Below, piece after piece: positions 1 through 7,748 of a stretch of DNA of 64,000 nucleotides; positions within the stretch are counted from its first letter, which is position 1, and every line of letters starts with the position of its first letter. Source of the DNA: Georgenia muralis (GTDB lineage: Bacteria > Actinomycetota > Actinomycetes > Actinomycetales > Actinomycetaceae); the NCBI RefSeq assembly GCF_003814705.1, contig NZ_RKRA01000001.1, forward strand, positions 620,001-684,000, given 5' to 3'. Made by a program: the position numbers and the translations under genes. The notes beneath the pieces were generated by a model that saw nothing but the letters and a program-made list of their open reading frames with translations, did not search any database and was not told the DNA's origin.

Positions 1-774
1 GGCATGGGCCGCCTCTTCGCCGAGCGTGCCGCGGCCGAGGGCGCCGCCGCGCTCGCCCTGTGGGGCCGGGACGCCGACGCCCTCGCCGAGGTGGCGGCGA
101 GCATCGCCCGGCCCGGTCTGCGCGTGCGCACCGACGTCGTCGACCTGGAGGACCTGGACGGCCTCGACGCCGCGGCCGAGGCGGTGCTCGCGGACCTCGG
201 CGGCCTCGACGTCCTCGTCAACAACGCCGGGGTCATCACCGGCAACCGTTACTACTGGGAGCTCGAGCCGGGCGCGGTGAGCCACACCCTGCGGGTCAAC
301 ACCCTGGCCCCCATGCACCTCGTCTCCCGGCTGCTGCCCGCGATGCTGGCCGAGCCCGGCCGGGCCAAGTGCATCCTCAACGTGGCCTCGGCCGCGGGCA
401 TCGTGCCCAACCCGCGGATGTCGGTCTACGCGGCGTCCAAGGCGGCGATGCTGAGCTGGTCCGACACGCTGAGGCTCGAGCTCGAGCAGGCCGGCCACCA
501 CCACGTCAGCGTCACGACCTTCAGCCCGTCGTACGTGGCCACCGGGATGTTCTCCGGCACCCGGCCTGTCGCGCTCACCCCGGTCCTGACGCCCGAACGG
601 GCGGTGGACCGCGCGTGGCGGGGGATGCTCGCGGGCCGGGCGCACGTGGTCACCCCCGCGATGGTCCTCGTCGCGCGGGCCGCCCGGGGCGCACTGCCGA
701 CGCGGGCCTGGGACCGGCTGGCACGGACCTTCGGGGTGCACCGGTCGATGGACGGGTTCGCCGGCCGTCACTGA
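1..774 (+). CDS. SDR-family oxidoreductase, 5'-truncated by window edge
   Basis: A short-chain dehydrogenase/reductase with a Rossmann fold, using NAD(P)H on an unknown alcohol/ketone substrate. The first codons read Gly-Met-Gly, the end of the family TGxxxGxG cofactor loop, so the true start lies upstream of the window and the first in-window ATG at position 4 is internal. Visible landmarks are the NNAG motif (about residue 73), a catalytic Ser in NVASAAG and the catalytic YxxxK as YAASK (about residue 142). The end at 774 is a clean TGA. It is convergent with the metal regulator downstream, with about 76 bp between. The family is certain; the substrate cannot be read from the sequence. Confidence 0.85.
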   Translation, partial: GMGRLFAERAAAEGAAALALWGRDADALAEVAASIARPGLRVRTDVVDLEDLDGLDAAAEAVLADLGGLDVLVNNAGVITGNRYYWELEPGAVSHTLRVNTLAPMHLVSRLLPAMLAEPGRAKCILNVASAAGIVPNPRMSVYAASKAAMLSWSDTLRLELEQAGHHHVSVTTFSPSYVATGMFSGTRPVALTPVLTPERAVDRAWRGMLAGRAHVVTPAMVLVARAARGALPTRAWDRLARTFGVHRSMDGFAGRH

Positions 775-829
775 CCTCGCCGCGGGACGCCGCCGGGTCA
801 GCCTCCCGCGCCGCCCCGCGGCCAGGGGC

Positions 830-851
830 ACCCGGGCCCGCCCGCCCGGGT
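830..851. terminator. Short hairpin between convergent genes
   Basis: ACCCGGG (830-836) pairs with CCCGGGT (845-851) around an 8-nt C-rich loop. It lies between the 3' ends of the SDR gene and the regulator gene and touches the regulator stop codon. There is no T-run, so this is only a possible bidirectional terminator. Confidence 0.35.
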
Positions 852-1528
852 CAGCCAGTTCCACGCACGCGGGTCACCCAGACGGCGCCGGCCGCGGGCA
901 GGCCGATCTCGGCGGGTTCGCCGCCGTCCACCCGGATGCTGATCGTGCCGGCGAACTCGCGGCGCTCGAGCACCTCGAGCTCGGTGTCGAGGGCGACCCC
1001 CAGATCGGCGAAGTAGCGCAGCACCTGGGGGTCGTCGTCGGAGATCCGAGCCACCCGCACCAGCGAGCCGTCGGGCGCACGGTCGAGCGGGGCGGCGGGC
1101 GGTGCGGGCACGGTGCCGTCCGCCGCCGGGATGGGATCGCCGTGCGGGTCGCGCTCGGGATGACCGAGCCGGGCGTCGAGGGCGTCGACGAGGCGGTCGG
1201 AGACGGCGTGCTCGAGCACCTCGGCCTCGTCGTGCACCTCGTCCCAGGCGTAGCCGAGCTCGGCGACGAGGAACGTCTCGAGGATTCGGTGCCGGCGCAC
1301 CATCCCCAGGGCGGCGGTCCGGCCGGCGGCGGTGAGCTCGATCGAGCCGTACCGGGCATGGGTGAGTAGGCCCTGCACCGTGAGCTTCTTGACCGCCTCC
1401 GAGACCGTGGAGGGCGAGTTGCCGAGCTTGCGGGCGAGCATGGTCGTGGTCACCGGGTCGTCGGACCACTCCTGGGCGGACCAGATGACCTTGAGGTAGT
1501 CCTCGGTGGCAGGCGTCAGCTCGGGCAC
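851..1528 (-). CDS. mntR: DtxR/MntR-family metal-dependent transcriptional regulator
   Basis: A 225-aa metal-responsive repressor. The N-terminal winged helix (about residues 1-65) carries the recognition helix region NSPSTVSEAVKKL. A dimerisation/metal-binding domain follows (about 66-140), with the family pattern RHRILETFL and WDEVHDEAEVLEHA. The C-terminal part (about 150-225) looks like a FeoA/SH3-type domain. The start is GTG at 1528. It is divergent from an Nramp Mn2+/divalent-metal importer, and the 232-bp gap contains a perfect palindrome close to the importer start, so a manganese-sensing MntR role is favoured over iron-sensing IdeR. That specificity is inferred from context, not from ligand residues. 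Confidence 0.85.
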   Translation of the reverse strand: MPELTPATEDYLKVIWSAQEWSDDPVTTTMLARKLGNSPSTVSEAVKKLTVQGLLTHARYGSIELTAAGRTAALGMVRRHRILETFLVAELGYAWDEVHDEAEVLEHAVSDRLVDALDARLGHPERDPHGDPIPAADGTVPAPPAAPLDRAPDGSLVRVARISDDDPQVLRYFADLGVALDTELEVLERREFAGTISIRVDGGEPAEIGLPAAGAVWVTRVRGTG

Positions 1529-1722
1529 GACGCCACGCTACGCGAGCCGGACACCCCCGGTCCGCGGGCCGCGGCCCCGCCGCAGCGCGCCGAGTGTGGC
1601 GTTGTTGCGCCTCCCGCGGCCGGCTCGACAGCAAGAACGTCCCAGTCGGCGGGCCGCCCCTGGCTCTCCGGGGCGCCCGCGGTCCGCGGGCCGGACCGCG
1701 CCGCGTCGTGGTTCACTAATGT

Positions 1723-1736
1723 TTCGGTCCACCGAA
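1723..1736. promoter_or_regulatory. Putative MntR operator upstream of mntH
   Basis: TTCGGT (1723-1728), CC, ACCGAA (1731-1736) is a perfect 6-bp inverted repeat 24 bp before the mntH ATG. A TTCACT hexamer occurs on each side (1712-1717 and 1738-1743). The position between the regulator and the importer it would control is the main argument. The exact family consensus was not checked. Confidence 0.55.
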
Positions 1737-1760
1737 CTTCACTGAGAGGGTGACACGAAC

Positions 1761-2990
1761 ATGGTGTCCGACGTTCGAGCCCGTCCCCGCCGGACGCTGC
1801 CACTGCTCGGGCCCGCGTTCGTCGCGGCCGTGGCGTACGTCGACCCCGGGAACGTCGCGGCCAACATCACCGCCGGTGCCCGCTACGGCTTCCTCCTCGT
1901 GTGGGTCATCGTCGTCGCGAACGCCATGGCCGTCCTCGTGCAGTACCAGTCGGCGAAGCTGGGTCTCGTCACGGGCCGGACCATGCCCGAGCTGCTCGGG
2001 GAGCGGCTGCGCCGTCCGGCCCGGCTGGCCTTCTGGGGGCAGGCCGAGCTCGTCGCGGCCGCCACCGACCTCGCGGAGATCATCGGCGGTGCCATCGCCC
2101 TGTACCTGCTGTTCGGGACGCCGCTGCTCGTCGGCGGGGTGATCGTCGGCGCGGTCTCCATGCTGCTCCTCGCCGTCCAGACCTACTTCGGCCAGCGCCG
2201 TTACGAGTTCGTCATCATCGCCTTCCTCCTCGTCATCACCGCGGGCTTCCTCTCCGGCCTGGTCGCCGAGCCGCCGTCGGCCGCCGACGTCGCCGGCGGC
2301 CTGGTCCCCCGCTTCGCCGGCACCGACTCCGTCCTCCTCGCCGCCAGCATGCTCGGGGCCACGGTCATGCCCCACGCCATCTACGTGCACTCCGACCTCG
2401 TGCGGGAGCGCCACCTCGTCGAGGGCCCGCCCACGGAGACCGTTCACCTCCTGCGCGCCACCCGGGTGGACGTCCTCGCCGCTCTCGTCCTGGCCGGCGC
2501 CGTCAACCTCGCCATGCTCCTCCTGGCCGCGACCAGCCTGCGGGGCGTGCCCGGCACGGACACCATCGAGGGCGCGCACGGCGCGATCGTCGCCGCGCTC
2601 GGGCCGGGGATCGGCCTGGTCTTCGCCATCGGGCTGCTGGCCTCAGGGCTCGCCTCGACGTCGGTGGGCAGCTACGCCGGGTCGACCATCATGGCCGGGC
2701 TGCTGCGGCGCCGGATCCCCATCGCCCTGCGCCGGGCGATCACCATGATCCCCGCGCTGGTCCTCCTCGGCCTCGACGTCGACCCGACGTGGGCGCTGGT
2801 CATCAGCCAGGTCGTCCTCAGCTTCGGCATCCCCTTCGCGCTCGTGCCGCTCCTGGGGCTGACCTCGGACCGGTCCCTCATGGGGGCCGCCGCGAACACC
2901 GCGCTCATGCGCTGGGCGATGACGGTCGTCGTCCTGCTCATCTCCGCGCTCAACGTCACCCTGGTCGTGCTCACCGTCAGGGGGTCGTGA
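1761..2990 (+). CDS. mntH: Nramp-family divalent metal (Mn2+) transporter
   Basis: A 409-aa integral membrane H+-coupled divalent metal importer of about 11 helices. The signature metal-binding region in helix 1, AYVDPGNVAAN (the family DPGN motif), is present near residue 30, and the helix 6 region reads MLGATVMPHAIYVHS, containing the conserved MPH. GAGAGGG sits 10 bp before the ATG. It is transcribed divergently from the DtxR-type regulator and carries the palindrome just upstream, which suggests repression when manganese is plentiful. Its 3' end overlaps the convergent P-type ATPase gene by 14 bp. Transport of Fe2+ or other divalent metals cannot be excluded. Confidence 0.93.
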   Translation: MVSDVRARPRRTLPLLGPAFVAAVAYVDPGNVAANITAGARYGFLLVWVIVVANAMAVLVQYQSAKLGLVTGRTMPELLGERLRRPARLAFWGQAELVAAATDLAEIIGGAIALYLLFGTPLLVGGVIVGAVSMLLLAVQTYFGQRRYEFVIIAFLLVITAGFLSGLVAEPPSAADVAGGLVPRFAGTDSVLLAASMLGATVMPHAIYVHSDLVRERHLVEGPPTETVHLLRATRVDVLAALVLAGAVNLAMLLLAATSLRGVPGTDTIEGAHGAIVAALGPGIGLVFAIGLLASGLASTSVGSYAGSTIMAGLLRRRIPIALRRAITMIPALVLLGLDVDPTWALVISQVVLSFGIPFALVPLLGLTSDRSLMGAAANTALMRWAMTVVVLLISALNVTLVVLTVRGS

Positions 2991-4986
2991 GCGCCGGTTC
3001 CCGCACGCCGGGTGCCGCGTGGTCCCCGGCGGCCAGGAAGGCCTCCTCGGCCCGCTCGGCGGCGCCCGGACGCGACGCGAGCAGCGCCCACAGGATGCAG
3101 GCGAGGTCGACCGCCTCCTGGGTCCACGCCCCGACGATCGCCGGGAGCAGCCCGACCGCGGCGACCACCATGAGCCCGACCGAGAGCGCCACCCCCAGGC
3201 CGATGGCCTGCCACGCCACCCGCATCGTGCGCCGCCCGATCTGGACCGCGCGGACGGTGCGGGCGAGGTCGTCGAGCATGATGACGACGTCGGCGGACTC
3301 GCTCGCCGCCGTCGAGCCCCGTGCCCCCATGGCCACACCGACGTCGGCGACGGCGAGCACCGGGGCGTCGTTGACGCCGTCACCGACCATCATCACCGGC
3401 CGGTCGCGCAGCCCGCGGACCGCCTCGACCTTGTGCTCGGGGAGGAGCCCGGCACGGACGTCGTCGATCCCGATCGCCGCACCGATACCCCGGGCGGTGG
3501 CCTCGGCGTCACCGGTGAGCATGACGGTCGTCCCGACGCCGGCGCGGTGCAGGGCGGCGAGGGTCGCCGGGGTCTCGGCTCGCACCCGGTCGGCGAGCCA
3601 GATCGTTCCCGCGTGACGCCCGTCGACGCCGACGTGGACCGCCGTGTGGCCGGGCGCCAGGGCGCTCTCCGGCGCGGACCCGGGACGGGCCGCGGGACCC
3701 GGACGGGCCGCGGACCCGGGGCGGGGCGCGGGACCGGGGCCGGACCCGTTCTCGGGCGCTGCGGCTGCCGTCGGAGGATCGACGACCTCAGCGGCGACGA
3801 AGCCCTCCTTGCCGACGACGACGCGCCGGCCCGCCACCGTGGCCCGGACCCCGTGGGCGGTCGTCTCCTCGACCTCGGTCGCGTGGCGCAGGGGCAGCCC
3901 CTGCTCCCGGGCCGCGTGCACGACGGCGGCCGCGAGGGGATGGGTCGAGTACTGCTCGACGGCGGCGGCGAGCCCGAGGAGCTCGTCCGGCTCCAGCCCG
4001 GGCCCGGGGAGCACGGCGGCCACCTCGGGCCTGCCGTAGGTGAGGGTGCCGGTCTTGTCGAATGCGGCCGTGCGTACCCGGGAGAGCTGCTCGAGGGTGC
4101 CGCCGTTCTTGACGATGATCCCGCCCAGCGCCGCCCGGGACATGCCCGCCATGAACGCCACGGGCGCGGCGATGATGAGCGGGCAGGGGGTGGCGACGAC
4201 GAGCACCTCGGCGAAACGCACCGGGTCCCCGGACACCGCCCACGCCGTCGCCGCGACGCCCAGGCTCACGAGGGTGAAGGGGACGGCCACCCGGTCGGCG
4301 AGGCGCACGAACGGCGCCTTCGAGCCCTGCGCCTGGCGGACCAGCTCGATGATGCGCTGGTACTGGGAGTCGGCCGCCGCGGCCGTGGCGCGCATGCGCA
4401 CCACCTCGCGCCCGTTGACCGAGCCGGACAGGAGCGAGTCGCCGCGGCCGTGCTCCACGGGCAGCGACTCGCCCGTGAGGGACGACTCGTCGAGGTACGC
4501 GCCGGCGGAGGTGAGCACGCCGTCGACAGGGACGATCTCGCCGGGCTTGACGAGCAGCTCGTCGCCGGCGTGGACCCGCGCGACGGGCACGTCGGCCACG
4601 GAGCCGTCGACGACGAGGTGGGCGATGACGGGGGCCCGCTCGAGGAGGGCGGACAGCTCCCGCTGCGCGCGGCCCGCGGCGTAGTCCTCCAGCGCCTCGC
4701 CGCCCGCGAGCATGAGGCACACGACCAGGGCCGCCCAGTGCTCCCCCACCGCGACGGTCGCGCCGATCGCGGTGACCGCCAGGACGTCGACGCCGTACGT
4801 GCCGGCGCGCAGGTCGGCCACCATCGCGCGGGCCTGCCGCAGGGCGACGGCGACCGCGAAGACGGTGAGGACCCAGCGGGCGAGAAGTGGCTGGCCGCCC
4901 AGCTCGAGCACCGCGCCGACGACACCGACAGCGATCGTCGCAGCGACGAGCGGGTAGCTCCGGAAGAACCGCACGAGCGGGCCCAT
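2977..4986 (-). CDS. Heavy-metal-translocating P1B-type ATPase (TPCPL motif)
   Basis: A 669-aa membrane ATPase probably exporting a heavy metal. The start is placed at ATG 4986 (MGPLVRFF), since the open frame to 5154 adds only a low-complexity basic stretch. Landmarks are TGES (171-174), the membrane metal site TPCPL (266-270) instead of the common CPC, the phosphorylation motif DKTGTLT (Asp310) and GDGVNDAP near the C-terminus. There is no N-terminal HMA domain. The nucleotide domain carries a Pro/Gly/Ala-rich insert encoded around 3665-3755. The 3' end overlaps mntH by 14 bp on the opposite strand, so metal import and export lie tail-to-tail. The metal could be Mn, Zn, Co or another. Confidence 0.85.
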   Translation of the reverse strand: MGPLVRFFRSYPLVAATIAVGVVGAVLELGGQPLLARWVLTVFAVAVALRQARAMVADLRAGTYGVDVLAVTAIGATVAVGEHWAALVVCLMLAGGEALEDYAAGRAQRELSALLERAPVIAHLVVDGSVADVPVARVHAGDELLVKPGEIVPVDGVLTSAGAYLDESSLTGESLPVEHGRGDSLLSGSVNGREVVRMRATAAAADSQYQRIIELVRQAQGSKAPFVRLADRVAVPFTLVSLGVAATAWAVSGDPVRFAEVLVVATPCPLIIAAPVAFMAGMSRAALGGIIVKNGGTLEQLSRVRTAAFDKTGTLTYGRPEVAAVLPGPGLEPDELLGLAAAVEQYSTHPLAAAVVHAAREQGLPLRHATEVEETTAHGVRATVAGRRVVVGKEGFVAAEVVDPPTAAAAPENGSGPGPAPRPGSAARPGPAARPGSAPESALAPGHTAVHVGVDGRHAGTIWLADRVRAETPATLAALHRAGVGTTVMLTGDAEATARGIGAAIGIDDVRAGLLPEHKVEAVRGLRDRPVMMVGDGVNDAPVLAVADVGVAMGARGSTAASESADVVIMLDDLARTVRAVQIGRRTMRVAWQAIGLGVALSVGLMVVAAVGLLPAIVGAWTQEAVDLACILWALLASRPGAAERAEEAFLAAGDHAAPGVREPALTTP

Positions 4987-5105
4987 GCCCTCAGTGTCCG
5001 GCGAGGCGGAACGGCGGTCCAGCAAGGAGAGGCTGCCCTTGGCCCGGTGCTCTCGCGGCTCCGGAGGGCTGCTCTCAGGACGGGCAGCAGGTGCCCTCGG
5101 CACAG

Positions 5106-5154
5106 CAGCGGCCCGCGCACGGCAGCGGCCCGCGCACAGCAGCGGCCCGCGCAC
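5106..5154. repeat. 17-bp tandem repeat, 3 copies
   Basis: CAGCGGCCCGCGCAC recurs at 5106, 5123 and 5140 with exact 17-bp periodicity. It lies upstream of the P-type ATPase start and downstream of the Ser/Ala repeat protein. Confidence 0.85.
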
Positions 5155-5162
5155 AGCAGGAA

Positions 5163-5194
5163 GGCGGGCCGTGAGCTCGCACTCACGGCCCGCC
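5163..5194 (-). terminator. Strong hairpin after the Ser/Ala-repeat gene
   Basis: GGCGGGCCGTGAG (5163-5175) and CTCACGGCCCGCC (5182-5194) form a perfect 13-bp stem with a 6-nt loop just past the stop of the minus-strand gene ending at 5216. There is no long T-run, as is usual in very GC-rich actinobacteria. Confidence 0.7.
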
Positions 5195-5215
5195 CTGTGG
5201 GGGTGCTGAGGTGCC

Positions 5216-5806
5216 TCAGTCGTCGCTGTCGTCAGCGGACGAGGCCGAGGCTGCGGACCTCGCCGAGGCGGCCGACTTCGCCGAGGCCGCGGACCTCGCC
5301 GAGGCCGCGGACTTCGCCGAGGCCGCGGACTGCATCGAGGCTGCGGACCGCGCGGACGGCGCAGAGACCGTGCTCGGGGCGGAGGCGGGCGACGGCCCGC
5401 TCGGGGCCGAGTGCGGCGCGGTGGTGACGGCGGCCGACGTGGCCGACGCGACGTCAGCCGTCGTTGCGGAGCCGGCGGTCGCTGCCGAGGGGGAGGTGCC
5501 CGCCGAGCCGGACGTGACCGCCGAGCCGGACGTGGTCGCCGAGCCGGACGTGGTCGCCGAGCCTGCGGTGAGGGAGGCGGGGTCGGTGGCGCGGTCGTCC
5601 ATCGCCGCGACGGAGTCGACGGGTCCGGTGACGGGCGCCTTGCCGGGGAGCACGAGCTCCTGCTTGGTCACCGGCGCCGCGAGCGCCACGGGTGCGATGG
5701 CGTCGGAGTCGTCCGTGGCGGGGTTCGCGGTGGCGACGCCGAGCCCACCGACCACCCCGAGGGCACCGAGCGTGCCGCCGGCGATCCAGAGCCTTCTCGT
5801 GTCCAT
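5216..5806 (-). CDS. Secreted or anchored Ser/Ala-rich repeat protein, unknown function
   Basis: A 196-aa protein I do not recognise. The start at 5806 (MDTRRLW) is chosen because AGGAG lies 6 bp upstream; a second ATG at 5812 would have no spacer. A single hydrophobic segment (about residues 5-25, ending in ATANP) looks like a signal peptide or membrane anchor. The rest is Ser/Ala/Thr-rich with two repeat blocks: SGSATT-like units in the middle and a six-residue SAASAK/SAASAR unit near the C-terminus, encoded by 18-bp DNA repeats around 5250-5340. It ends in the acidic tail DDSDD. A strong hairpin follows the gene and another precedes its ribosome site. Cell-surface or linker-like roles are possible. 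Confidence 0.7.
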   Translation of the reverse strand: MDTRRLWIAGGTLGALGVVGGLGVATANPATDDSDAIAPVALAAPVTKQELVLPGKAPVTGPVDSVAAMDDRATDPASLTAGSATTSGSATTSGSAVTSGSAGTSPSAATAGSATTADVASATSAAVTTAPHSAPSGPSPASAPSTVSAPSARSAASMQSAASAKSAASARSAASAKSAASARSAASASSADDSDD

Positions 5807-5823
5807 GGCCATCTCCTGATGAC

Positions 5824-5864
5824 GACCGCACCGGGCCGGCCCCCTGCGCCGGCCCGGTGCGGTC
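5824..5864 (-). promoter_or_regulatory. 16-bp perfect hairpin directly before the Ser/Ala-repeat gene
   Basis: Positions 5824-5839 are perfectly complementary to 5849-5864, with a 9-nt loop. On the minus strand the hairpin ends about 6 nt before the AGGAG of the gene starting at 5806. It could be the terminator of the upstream aldehyde dehydrogenase gene or a 5' leader structure of the repeat protein. Confidence 0.6.
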
Positions 5865-5977
5865 ATTGGTGATGGGCAAGACTCTGGAGCACGCACGTGA
5901 GAGAGGAAGGAACGCTTCATGAGGAAGTTCTCATCCGCCCCGTGCACAGGTGGCACGGCGCGGTCGTGGCGCGATCC

Positions 5978-7471
5978 TCAGACGTGGGGGTGGGCGATCC
6001 CGACGTAGACCGTCTCGAGGTACTCCTCGATGCCCTCGTGGGAGCCCTCCCGCCCCAGACCGGACTGCTTGACGCCGCCGAACGGCGCCGCGGGGTTGGA
6101 GATGACGCCGGAGTTGAGGCCGAGCATCCCGGTCTCGAGGACCTCCGCCATCCGCAGCCCGGCGTCCAGGCTGCGCGTGAAGACGAAGGAGATCAGCCCG
6201 AGCTCGGTGTCGTTGGCCATGGTCACCGCCTCCTCCTCCGTGGTGAACGTGCTGATGGAGACGACCGGCCCGAAGATCTCCTCGCGGTGCAGCCGCGCCC
6301 GCGGCCCGGCACCGGTGAGGACCGTCGGCGGGTAGAACCAGCCGGGCCCGTCGGGCACCGTGCCGCCGAGCAGCACGCGGGCACCGTGGGCGACGGCGTC
6401 GTCGACGAGCTCGGCGACCTTGCTGCGCTGCTTCTCCTCGACCAGGGCACCGAGGGTCACGCCGTCCTGCACGCCGGGGCCGACGAGGATCTCGCGCACC
6501 TTCGCCACGAGCTTCTCGGTGAACTCCTCGGCGAGGGCGCTGTGCACGAGGAACCGGTTGGCGGCGGTGCAGGCCTCGCCGCCGTTGCGGAACTTCGCCG
6601 CCATCGCCCCGGCGACCGCGGCGTCGACGTCGGCGTCCGCGAGCACGAGGAACGGGGCGTTGCCGCCGAGCTCCATCGAGGTGCGCAGCACCTGGTCGGC
6701 CGCGGCGGCGAGCAGGCCTCGCCCGACCTCCGTGGATCCGGTGAAGGACAGCTTCCGGGTGCGGGGGTCCTTCAGCAGCGGCCCGGTGGTCTCCCCAGCC
6801 TGCGAGGTCGGGATGACGTTGACGACGCCGGCCGGCACACCCGCCTCCGCGAGGATGTCGGCGAGCAGGAGGGACGTCAGCGGGGTGAGCCGCGCCGGCT
6901 TGAGCACCACCGTGCAGCCGGCCGCGAGCGCAGGGCCGATCTTGCGGGTGCCCATCGCCAGCGGGAAGTTCCAGGGCGTGATGAGGACCGACGGGCCCAC
7001 GGGCCGCTTGGTCACCAGGACCCTGGAGCGACCGTCGGGGGCGATCGAGTACCGGCCCGGGGTGCGGACCGCCTCCTCGGCGAACCAGCGGAGGAACTCC
7101 GCCCCGTACGTCGCCTCACCCCTGGCCTCGGCGAGGGGCTTGCCCATCTCGAGGGTCATGAGGAGCGCGAGGTCGTCGGCGCGGGCGGTGACCGCCTCGA
7201 ACGCCCGCCGCAGGATCTCCGAGCGCTCACGCGGGGCGGTGCGGCCCCAGGCTGCCTGGGCGCGGTGGGCGGCGTCCAGCGCCGCCATCGCGTCGTCGGC
7301 GGTGGCGTCGGCGACCGTGGTGAGCACGTCGCCCGTCGCCGGGTCCTCGACCTCGAAACGCCGTCCGCCGCTCGCGTCCCGCCAGGTGCCGTCGATGTAC
7401 AGCCCGGTGTGGAGGGACGCGAGCAGCGTCTCCTTGCGCCGGGTGATGTCCTGGGCGGTCGTCGTCGTCAT
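5978..7471 (-). CDS. NAD(P)-dependent aldehyde (succinate-semialdehyde) dehydrogenase
   Basis: A 497-aa cytosolic aldehyde dehydrogenase, of normal family length. The ATG at 7471 has AGGAG 7 bp upstream, so the longer open frame to 8155 is not used. Landmarks are the PWNFPLAMGTRKIGPAL cofactor/substrate region, the general-base Glu in MELGGNAPFLV and the catalytic Cys in NGGEACTAANR. The C-terminal FGGVKQSGLGREGSHEGIEEYLE is typical of succinate-semialdehyde dehydrogenases (GabD group), which oxidise succinate semialdehyde to succinate in GABA and related pathways. No GABA transaminase gene is adjacent, so the physiological substrate is inferred. It is divergent from the MFS gene. Confidence 0.88.
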   Translation of the reverse strand: MTTTTAQDITRRKETLLASLHTGLYIDGTWRDASGGRRFEVEDPATGDVLTTVADATADDAMAALDAAHRAQAAWGRTAPRERSEILRRAFEAVTARADDLALLMTLEMGKPLAEARGEATYGAEFLRWFAEEAVRTPGRYSIAPDGRSRVLVTKRPVGPSVLITPWNFPLAMGTRKIGPALAAGCTVVLKPARLTPLTSLLLADILAEAGVPAGVVNVIPTSQAGETTGPLLKDPRTRKLSFTGSTEVGRGLLAAAADQVLRTSMELGGNAPFLVLADADVDAAVAGAMAAKFRNGGEACTAANRFLVHSALAEEFTEKLVAKVREILVGPGVQDGVTLGALVEEKQRSKVAELVDDAVAHGARVLLGGTVPDGPGWFYPPTVLTGAGPRARLHREEIFGPVVSISTFTTEEEAVTMANDTELGLISFVFTRSLDAGLRMAEVLETGMLGLNSGVISNPAAPFGGVKQSGLGREGSHEGIEEYLETVYVGIAHPHV

Positions 7472-7748
7472 CGTGAGCTCCTCTCCGTCCTCCTCGAGGC
7501 TAGCCGCGGGCGTCGGTGCGAGCAGGACGAGGAAGGGGCATGGCGGGGACAGCCGTGGCGAAGAGCCGGGGCGAGGTGCCGCCGGCGTGGGGCCGCCAGG
7601 GGGAGGGCCGCCGGTGCGGGCGAAGGGCGCCGGCGGCGCCGCCGCGACAGATCGGCGCCGTTCCCGCGCTACCGTGACGGCGGCGGCCGTCCGGAACGCC
7701 CGACCTGTCCCGCCGGCGCCACCGGCGCGGCCCGACCCAGGAGAGGCG

